Under the pieces are notes generated by a model. It was not told the DNA's origin. It saw only the letters and a program-made list of their open reading frames with translations, and ran no database searches. A stretch of DNA of 11,060 nucleotides from DATAPE01 sp034667545 (GTDB lineage: Bacteria > Actinomycetota > CADDZG01 > WHSQ01): contig JAXDJR010000047.1 of assembly GCA_034667545.1 (NCBI GenBank), forward strand, positions 1 to 11,060, given 5' to 3'. A program made the translations under genes and the position numbers. Shown here in pieces: positions 5,556-11,060 of the stretch. Within the stretch, counting starts at the first letter, position 1, and each line of letters starts with the position of its first letter.

Positions 5556-8209
5556 CCTGGTTGCTCGGCCTGCTGCGGCGGCGCAGGGCGCGCATGGTCG
5601 GCGGCGTGATCGGAGTGGCTCTCGCAGTTGCTCTCGTGGGCTCACTTGGTGCTTTCTTCTCCGCCAGCAAGGCTCGCATGACGCAGCAAGCATCACGCGG
5701 GGTCCCTGTGGACTGGCAGGTTGCTCTCTCCCCTAACGCCAACGTCAACCAAGCCCTTTCGCAGATCGGGAAGTCCGCAGGCGTCGTAAGCGCGCTTCCG
5801 GTTGCCATGGGGACGACCACGCATCTACGAGCAGTAACGGGAGGGTCGGTTCAAACGACAGGGCCTGGAAAGGTGATCGGTCTCCCTCCCGGGTACCTGA
5901 CTACGTTTCCGCGAGAGGTCCGTCCCCTTGTGGGTCGCACACGCGGAGTGATGCTGGCGCAACAGGCGGCAGCCAATCTGCAGGTAGGAGTGGGTTCCAC
6001 AGTGACGATCGAACGTCCCGGTCTTCCCGGCGTGAAGGTTGTGGTGGACGGTGTGATCGACCTTCCGGCGGCCGACTCCTTATTTCAGAAGGTCGGCGCA
6101 GCACCGGGGACCGGGCCATCGGCGCCTCCCGACAACGTCGTCCTGCTCCCACTCAGCATGTGGCATCGCTTCTACGATCCGGTAGCGCACGTGCGACCGT
6201 CGGCCACTCAAAATCAGGTTCATGTTGACTTGTCGAGCGCTCTTCCCGCAGACCCGGGGGCCGCTTTTGCGAGCGTTATCGGGCGCGCTAATAATCTCAA
6301 CGCACATCTCGCGGGAAAGGGCATTGTAGGAGACAATCTCGCTGCGCAGCTCGATTCCACGCGGGGTGATGCGATCTACGCGCAACTACTGTTTCTGTTC
6401 CTTGGAACGCCGGGCGTGGTGTTGGCTTTGCTACTGACGATCACAGTCACGGGTGCGGGTGGAGATCGCAGGCGGCGAGAGCAGGGACTGATGCGTCTAC
6501 GCGGGGCCACACCTCGCCAGATACTTCGTCTGGCCATGGCCGAGGCTTTCTTCATCGCTATCGTGGGTTGCCTGCTCGGCCTCGCTGGGGCCACGCTCGC
6601 GGGTCGAGTGGTCTTTGGCACGACCGGGTTCGGCGCCACCAATTTGCAGTCCATCGCATGGGGAGTGATAGCTGTTGCAGTCGGGGCAGGGATCGCCTTC
6701 GCGACCATCCTTCTACCGGCCCGCTCCGATGCTCGCTCTCTATCGGTTCGTTCGTCCCAGGCGACGACGGAACCTCCGAAGGCCCCTCTATGGAGCCGGT
6801 TCTATCTCGATTTTGCGCTTCTTTTGGCTGGGGGTCTGGTGTTTTGGCAGTCAGTCAAGAGCGGTTACCAGGTGGTGCTTGCCCCCGAGGGCATCCCCTC
6901 GATCTCCGTCAACTACTTCACCTTGGCCGCGCCCCTCTTGCTGTGGCTCGGCGCCTCTTTAGTTTCTTGGCGCGCGGCCAGTGCCGTACTGACGAGAGGG
7001 CGACGTGCTCTGAGATTCGCCGTCCGGCCCCTAGCCGGAAGTATGGCCTTTCTGGTTGGGGCATCGATGTCGCGCCAGAGACGGCTGTTGGCAAGAGGTC
7101 TCGTCATCATCGGACTGGCAGCTTCGTTCGCGGTCTCGACCGCAGTCTTCGATGCTACTTACGGAGCGCAATCGATTGTGGACGCGCAATTGACCAACGG
7201 CGCCGACGTCTCAGTAACCACATCCGCTTCATCGGGTCTATCACCCCAGCAGGTGACAGCGGTGTCGAAGGTTGCCGGCGTATCGAGGGTCGAGCCGATG
7301 CAACACCGCTTTGCCTACGTTGGCCCTGATCTTCAGGATCTCTTCGGGATCAATCCCAAGACGATCAGCGCGGCGACTCCGATGTCAAACGCATTCTTCT
7401 CTAACGGGAACTCGACGCAAACGCTCAACACTCTCGCCGGCACGACGAACGGAGCTCTTTTCTCCGAGGAGACGGTTCTCGATTTTCAGCTGCACATGGG
7501 CGATACTTTGCGCCTGCGTCTTCAGTTCGCAAAGGACCATAAGTATCACGTTGTGCCGTTCAAGTACGTGGGCGTCGTCCGCGAGTTCCCCACCGCCCCC
7601 AGGGATTCGTTCATATTGGCGAATGCTTCTTACGTGGCTCGAATGACGGGGTCGTCTCAGCCTCAGACACTCCTGATCAAGACCAACAGCTCGCCTCCAG
7701 CAGTGGCAAGCAGGGTCCGTAACGTCTTGGGTCCGACGTCCGGAGCCACCGTGCAGGACATCGTCCATCAGCTGAACATGACGCTGAGCGGACTCACGAG
7801 TCTCGATCTTTCCGGGCTCATAAGGCTCGAGCTTGGCTTTGCAGCTTTGTTCGCTGCCGCCGCATCCGGCTTGGTTCTGGCGCTGGGGTTTGCCGAAAGA
7901 CGCCGGACCTTTGCAATCACAACAGCGCTCGGAGCCAGCACGCGCCAACTCGCCTCTTTCGTTTGGAGTGAGGCACTATTCGTCAGTCTCGGTGGCATAT
8001 TCTTGGGAGCACTTATCGGATGGGGCGTCTCGTTTATCTTGGTCAGGGTCTTGACTGGCGTTTTCGATCCCCCTCCCGCGCATCTGTTCGTCCCGTGGCT
8101 ATACCTGGGGGCCGTTGTCATCACGGCAGGGATCGCAGTGCTGGTGGCGGGGACGCGCGCCCTGCATCTTGATAGGCGATCTTCGTTGACGATCCTCAGA
8201 GATCTCTAG
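5543..8209 (+). CDS. FtsX-type ABC exporter permease with duplicated FtsX domains
   Basis: The 888-aa membrane protein has about ten predicted membrane segments: near 19-38; 281-304, 331-355 and 371-391 (first FtsX domain); 419-435, 457-476 and 519-537; then 762-782, 809-836 and 850-873 (second FtsX domain). Two large extracytoplasmic regions, about 40-280 and 540-760, resemble MacB-type periplasmic domains. After the first segment of each FtsX domain comes the coupling-helix pattern LRGATPRQILRLAMAEA or LGASTRQLASFVWSEA, which should contact the ATPases. One polypeptide thus supplies both permease halves for the two ATPases upstream. The start is either TTG 5543 (GAGAGG 5 nt upstream) or ATG 5552 (ATGA overlap with ATPase 2); both give the same protein apart from three residues. 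The family includes lipid, lipoprotein and antimicrobial-peptide exporters; the substrate here is unknown. Confidence 0.93.
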   Translation: MFGMTWLLGLLRRRRARMVGGVIGVALAVALVGSLGAFFSASKARMTQQASRGVPVDWQVALSPNANVNQALSQIGKSAGVVSALPVAMGTTTHLRAVTGGSVQTTGPGKVIGLPPGYLTTFPREVRPLVGRTRGVMLAQQAAANLQVGVGSTVTIERPGLPGVKVVVDGVIDLPAADSLFQKVGAAPGTGPSAPPDNVVLLPLSMWHRFYDPVAHVRPSATQNQVHVDLSSALPADPGAAFASVIGRANNLNAHLAGKGIVGDNLAAQLDSTRGDAIYAQLLFLFLGTPGVVLALLLTITVTGAGGDRRRREQGLMRLRGATPRQILRLAMAEAFFIAIVGCLLGLAGATLAGRVVFGTTGFGATNLQSIAWGVIAVAVGAGIAFATILLPARSDARSLSVRSSQATTEPPKAPLWSRFYLDFALLLAGGLVFWQSVKSGYQVVLAPEGIPSISVNYFTLAAPLLLWLGASLVSWRAASAVLTRGRRALRFAVRPLAGSMAFLVGASMSRQRRLLARGLVIIGLAASFAVSTAVFDATYGAQSIVDAQLTNGADVSVTTSASSGLSPQQVTAVSKVAGVSRVEPMQHRFAYVGPDLQDLFGINPKTISAATPMSNAFFSNGNSTQTLNTLAGTTNGALFSEETVLDFQLHMGDTLRLRLQFAKDHKYHVVPFKYVGVVREFPTAPRDSFILANASYVARMTGSSQPQTLLIKTNSSPPAVASRVRNVLGPTSGATVQDIVHQLNMTLSGLTSLDLSGLIRLELGFAALFAAAASGLVLALGFAERRRTFAITTALGASTRQLASFVWSEALFVSLGGIFLGALIGWGVSFILVRVLTGVFDPPPAHLFVPWLYLGAVVITAGIAVLVAGTRALHLDRRSSLTILRDL

Positions 8210-8230
8210 CCACTTGTTGGGGAGGATGCA

Positions 8231-8263
8231 GTGGTGCTGAGGCTGCTGGTTCATAAGGCGTGA
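8231..8263 (+). CDS. Possible ten-codon leader peptide coupled to RR2
   Basis: In the 50-nt gap between permease and RR2, GGGGAGG (8219-8225) stands 5 nt before a GTG at 8231, which opens a frame of ten codons (MVLRLLVHKA). Its TGA (8261-8263) overlaps the RR2 GTG start as GTGA. RR2 itself has only a poor ribosome site (AAGG one base from the start), so translation of this short frame may deliver ribosomes to it. The peptide shows no cluster of a single amino acid, so attenuation by a charged tRNA is not suggested. Seen: the site, frame and overlap. Inferred: that it is translated. Confidence 0.4.
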   Translation: MVLRLLVHKA

Positions 8264-8931
8264 GGATTCTGGTCGTTGAGGACGAGCTCAAGATGGCCCG
8301 ACTTCTCAAGCGCGGGCTAGAAGAAGCGGGCTACGCAGTCGACATAGCAAGCACCGCGCGCGATGCGGTATGGCTCGGAACCGAAAATCCCTACGATGCA
8401 GTGTCGCTCGATCTGATGCTCCCCGACGAGAACGGCTTCGAAGTCTGCAAGAGGCTTCGTGAGAATGGTCAGTGGGCTCCAGTCTTGATGTTGACTGCAC
8501 GCTCTGGCGTCACCGACAGGGTACGTGGCCTCGATGTTGGAGCCGATGACTACTTAACAAAGCCGTTCGCCTTCGTTGAATTTCTGGCTCGCCTGCGAGC
8601 TCTTATGAGGCGCGGCGGCGCCGAGCGACCAGTGGCTCTCGCCGTCGGAGATCTCACGCTTGATCCCGCCACGCGCGAGGTGGCCCGTCACGGAACTCCT
8701 ATAGAGCTTTCGAGCCGTGAATTTTCGTTGCTCGAGTACTTCATGCGACGTGCGGGCGAAGTCGTATCTCGAGCGCAACTGATCGAGCATGTGTGGGATT
8801 TTGCCTACGAGGGAGATTCCAATGTTGTCGACGTCTACGTGCGCTACTTAAGGCAGAAGGTAGATCGACCCTTCGGGAAAGACTCGCTTATGACCGTGCG
8901 AGGAGCTGGCTACCGACTAAGAAGCCAATAG
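8260..8931 (+). CDS. OmpR/PhoB-family response regulator (RR2)
   Basis: The 223-aa regulator has a receiver domain with acidic residues VEDE (6-9), phosphoacceptor Asp51 in SLDLMLP, Thr79 in MLTAR and Lys101 in LTKPFAF. It is followed by a winged-helix domain with LSSREFSLLEYFMRR, recognition helix around SNVVDVYVRYLRQKV and wing TVRGAGYRL. The GTG start gives MRILVVEDE, the canonical family N-terminus. It is the same length as RR1, and the recognition helix differs at only a few positions, so the two may bind similar DNA, with the YTCAYC arrays as candidate sites. It lies in the exporter operon 50 nt after the permease and one base before the HK2 start. It is therefore probably made with the exporter and phosphorylated by HK2. 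No separate promoter was seen in the gap. Confidence 0.95.
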   Translation: MRILVVEDELKMARLLKRGLEEAGYAVDIASTARDAVWLGTENPYDAVSLDLMLPDENGFEVCKRLRENGQWAPVLMLTARSGVTDRVRGLDVGADDYLTKPFAFVEFLARLRALMRRGGAERPVALAVGDLTLDPATREVARHGTPIELSSREFSLLEYFMRRAGEVVSRAQLIEHVWDFAYEGDSNVVDVYVRYLRQKVDRPFGKDSLMTVRGAGYRLRSQ

Positions 8932-10316
8932 TGCATCTACCGATCAGGGTCCGTCTCACGCTCATATTCTTCGTTCTGGTGGCCCTCCTACTGTCGGGGG
9001 TGGGCTTGTTGCTTTATCTACGACTCGGTGCCGATCTGACCAACGCTATCGACGCAGGACTGCGGTCGCGCTCAAAAACCGTGATCGTGGGACTCCGAGC
9101 GGGGGAGAAGTTCAACGACAAGGCTGCCGCGGCGGAGTTCGACCAGTCCTTCATTCAGATCCTGAGGAGCGACGGCTCCGTGCGGGACTCGAGCTCAGCC
9201 CTTGGCTACGAGCCGGCTCTGGACCATCGGCAGGTCAGGTCATTCAAGGGCTCATTGTTCTTCGAACGACGGATCGGCCGCCCGACCGAACCTGTATTGG
9301 CCAGATTCCTTGCGGTCCGTACCCCTGGGGGTTCAATCGTCGTGGTTGGACAGAGTATGGAGCAGCGGGGTCAGGCTCTCAGAAGACTCCTCAACCTTCT
9401 CGTGGTCGCTCTGCCGGCCTCGATCCTGGCAGTGGCTTTCGTTGGTTATCTACTAACGGCGGCGGCCCTGCGGCCGGTCGAGCGCATGCGGGAGGAAGCT
9501 GCCGCTATCTCCTCGACCGAGCCGGGACGGCGACTGTCCATTCCCAAAGCGCGAGACGAAGTGCGACGTCTTGGCACCACCCTTAATGCCATGCTCGGAC
9601 GGCTGGAAGACGCGCTTACGCGCGAACGTCGCCTGGTCGATGACGCGAGTCACGAGCTTCGGACACCTCTTGCCATTCTTCGGACCGAGCTCGAGCTTGC
9701 GCTAAGTGGCGGCCGTTCGACAGAGGAGCTGGAGCTTGCGTTGCATAGCGCGCTCGAAGAGAGCGTTCACCTCGATCGCTTGGCGGAAGATTTGTTGGTC
9801 CTCGCTAGAACCGAGCATGGTGTTTCGTCGGCCAATCCAGAGATGATGTCTCTCGCAGACACGGTGCGAGAGGCATGCGATCGGTTCGCTCTGCGCGCCC
9901 AGGCCGCGGGTGTCACGCTGCGCGGCGTGGTCGATGAAGAGCCGATTCTCTTTGCTGACCCCATAAGGTTGCGCCAGGCTCTCGATAATCTTCTTGAGAA
10001 CTCTCTCCGGCATTCTCACTTAGCTGGCGAGATCGTGCTATCGGGCGGTCACGACGACGGTCAGACTTGGCTGAAGGTTTCCGATGACGGAGATGGATTT
10101 CCGGATTCATTTCTCGCCCACGCATTCGAGCCGTTCACTCGGTCGGATTCAGGACGCGGCCGCGACCATGGGGGAGCAGGCTTGGGTCTGTCCATCGTTC
10201 GCGCGATTGCAGACTCACATCGGGGTAGCGTAACGGCGCGCAATCTTCCTGATGGTGGTGCCGAGGTGACACTTCGCTTTCCTCGGCACCCGCAGGTTGA
10301 TCTCCACCGTATTTGA
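8931..10316 (+). CDS. Two-component sensor histidine kinase (HK2)
   Basis: From the GTG at 8931 the protein has 461 residues. TM1 is about 9-31, a sensor segment of about 120 residues follows, and TM2 is about 154-178. A HAMP linker covers roughly 178-230. The phosphoacceptor is His241 in SHELRTPL, followed by N box NLLENSLRHS (353-362), G1 DDGDGFP (385-391), F box FEPFTRS (399-405) and G2 GGAGLGLS (414-421). All catalytic boxes are present. The frame is open upstream to 8793, but those 46 codons lie inside RR2 in another phase and carry no kinase features; starting at 8931 puts PIRVRLTL right before TM1, as in HK1. The start overlaps the last base of the RR2 stop codon. The N-terminus, layout and length match HK1, so the two are paralogues, but the sensor segments differ and may respond to different signals. 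Confidence 0.93.
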   Translation: MHLPIRVRLTLIFFVLVALLLSGVGLLLYLRLGADLTNAIDAGLRSRSKTVIVGLRAGEKFNDKAAAAEFDQSFIQILRSDGSVRDSSSALGYEPALDHRQVRSFKGSLFFERRIGRPTEPVLARFLAVRTPGGSIVVVGQSMEQRGQALRRLLNLLVVALPASILAVAFVGYLLTAAALRPVERMREEAAAISSTEPGRRLSIPKARDEVRRLGTTLNAMLGRLEDALTRERRLVDDASHELRTPLAILRTELELALSGGRSTEELELALHSALEESVHLDRLAEDLLVLARTEHGVSSANPEMMSLADTVREACDRFALRAQAAGVTLRGVVDEEPILFADPIRLRQALDNLLENSLRHSHLAGEIVLSGGHDDGQTWLKVSDDGDGFPDSFLAHAFEPFTRSDSGRGRDHGGAGLGLSIVRAIADSHRGSVTARNLPDGGAEVTLRFPRHPQVDLHRI

Positions 10317-10366
10317 GAAGGCTGGACCTGTCCTTCCTTCTTGTGCGTTGCATGATCAAGGGCGAC

Positions 10367-10402
10367 GGCGCCAGCTGTTGGGGGGTTACCCACAGCAGCG
10401 CC
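10367..10402 (+). terminator. Imperfect hairpin after HK2, probable operon terminator
   Basis: About 50 nt beyond the HK2 stop, GGCGC (10367-10371) pairs with GCGCC (10398-10402), GCTGT (10374-10378) with ACAGC (10392-10396), and GGG (10380-10382) with CCC (10389-10391) around a 6-nt loop. Small internal bulges interrupt the 13-bp stem. No T-run follows, so it would be a U-less terminator or a 3'-stabilising structure. Its position at the end of the exporter operon supports a termination role. Confidence 0.5.
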
Positions 10403-10792
10403 GCCACCCGGCGGGGAGGATATTTCTGGACAATGAGGCGGTCGTGAGAGGACGGCTGGCGCTGACACGGTTCGGTCGGAATCATCTCGAACAACTGTCA
10501 ATAAGACGTGTGGTGCCAGCCTACAGTTCCTCCGAGAGGGAGTGGGCAATCGATGCGTTGTCTTTCGCCCGGAGGACGGGAAAACAATCTGCATGCTAGG
10601 CCCGACTCAGGCCATTGCCGTTGCGCACCACGTCTAGTATCTGTGCGCTCCTGACGGCGATAGTCGTCGGAGCTACCAGAGGTCTGGCTGGGCCAAGGCT
10701 GTCCAAGACAGCAAGGTCCCTTTGGTGGCACGCTCATCATGAACCACTATCGGCTCGGAATGCGACGGTCAGCCTCCCTGTACCGTTGGGCT
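10403..10792. other. Intergenic stretch without a recognisable gene
   Basis: No reading frame here resembles a known family on either strand. A plus-strand frame open from 10297 to 10599 begins inside HK2 and runs through the hairpin. The minus-strand frames are continuations of shadows of HK2 or lack ribosome sites. No clear promoter for the downstream VOC gene was found, and no terminal inverted repeats or other mobile-element ends were seen. Confidence 0.5.
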
Positions 10793-11060
10793 GTGAAACC
10801 CAACCGCTCGATCCCGACGGCTGTTGTCATTCCCGTCCTCATCTATCCTGACGTCCGCGAGGCAGTCCGCTGGCTCAGCGCCGCGTTTGGATTCGAGGAG
10901 CGCCTCCAGATCGGCGAGAACCACCGCTCGCAGCTCAGGTTCGGCGACGGTGCTGTCATCGTCGCCGAAGGCCGCGGCGAGCAGCGACCGCCACGGCCAG
11001 ATGAAGTCACGCACTCGGTAATGGTCCGCGTCAACGATGTTCGCGCCCACTGCGAGCGCG
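10793..11060 (+). CDS. VOC superfamily protein, N-terminal part (3' cut by window edge)
   Basis: From a GTG at 10793 the frame is open to the right edge (89 codons). It begins MKPNRSIPTAVVIPVLIYPD and continues VREAVRWLSAAFGFEERLQI, then RFGDGAVIVAEG and HSVMVRVNDV. This is the opening beta-alpha-beta module of a glyoxalase/bleomycin-resistance-type (VOC) protein, with the usual xxxAxxWLxxAFGFE helix. In-frame ATGs at 10739 and 10760 would add 18 or 11 residues without family resemblance. No start has a strong ribosome site, so the exact start is uncertain. It lies about 475 nt beyond the exporter operon and is probably a separate transcription unit. The catalytic strand is outside the window, so neither metal binding nor substrate can be judged. 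It is not the same gene as the VOC fragment at the left edge. Confidence 0.8.
   Translation, partial: MKPNRSIPTAVVIPVLIYPDVREAVRWLSAAFGFEERLQIGENHRSQLRFGDGAVIVAEGRGEQRPPRPDEVTHSVMVRVNDVRAHCER

Noticed and set aside
5332..5820. 162-aa minus-strand frame
   Set aside because: It is antisense to ATPase 2 and the permease, with low-complexity composition typical of a shadow frame.
7385..7948. 187-aa minus-strand frame
   Set aside because: It lies fully within the permease gene on the opposite strand and shows no family motif.
8793..10316. Long form of HK2 starting at 8793 (507 aa)
   Set aside because: Its first 46 codons lie inside RR2 in a different phase and encode no kinase features; starting at GTG 8931 gives the same N-terminal layout and length as HK1.
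10297..10599. 100-aa plus-strand frame after HK2
   Set aside because: It starts inside HK2 and runs through the terminator-like hairpin, with no ribosome site and no family resemblance.

Overview
The window looks like chromosomal DNA from a fairly GC-rich Gram-positive bacterium, most likely an actinomycete (Actinomycetota). This rests on GTG and TTG starts, tight ATGA/GTGA gene overlaps, OmpR-type regulators with actinobacterial-style histidine kinases, a two-ATPase plus long FtsX permease exporter, and a decayed IS481-type transposase. No rRNA, tRNA or CRISPR array was seen. The genus cannot be read from the sequence.

Layout, left to right. (1) 1-271: C-terminal part of a VOC (glyoxalase/dioxygenase superfamily) protein, cut by the left edge. 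(2) 272-585, minus strand: a frameshifted relic of an IS481-type transposase, abutting the VOC stop codon, with an unrecognised broken reading frame upstream of it. (3) 610-644: a perfect 12-bp hairpin. (4) 663-3098, minus strand: a small exported Ser/Thr-rich protein, preceded by a histidine kinase and an OmpR-family response regulator that overlap by ATGA. (5) 3127-3565: a control region between the divergent blocks. It holds two operator-like arrays of three hexamers at exact 11-bp spacing, plus the remains of a beta-propeller gene. (6) 3566-10316, plus strand: a compact operon of lipoprotein, ABC ATPase 1, ABC ATPase 2, 888-aa FtsX-type permease, second OmpR-family regulator and second histidine kinase, followed by a terminator-like hairpin at 10367-10402. 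(7) 10403-10792: no recognisable gene. (8) 10793 to the right edge: N-terminal part of a second VOC protein.

How it may work (inference). The central block reads as an envelope-sensing and export module. A MacB/LolCDE-like ABC complex, with two different ATPases, a duplicated FtsX permease and a lipoprotein partner, is bracketed by two paralogous two-component systems. Both regulators are 223 aa, both kinases about 461 aa, and their DNA-recognition helices are nearly the same. The array before the first regulator (minus strand) and the array before the lipoprotein operon (plus strand) share the hexamer YTCAYC. They also share the 11-bp period and the 10-bp distance to a -10-like hexamer. The simplest model is that one or both regulators control both divergent transcripts, giving autoregulation plus induction of the exporter. 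The substrate and signal are unknown; antimicrobial peptides, lipids or lipoproteins are possible by family analogy only.
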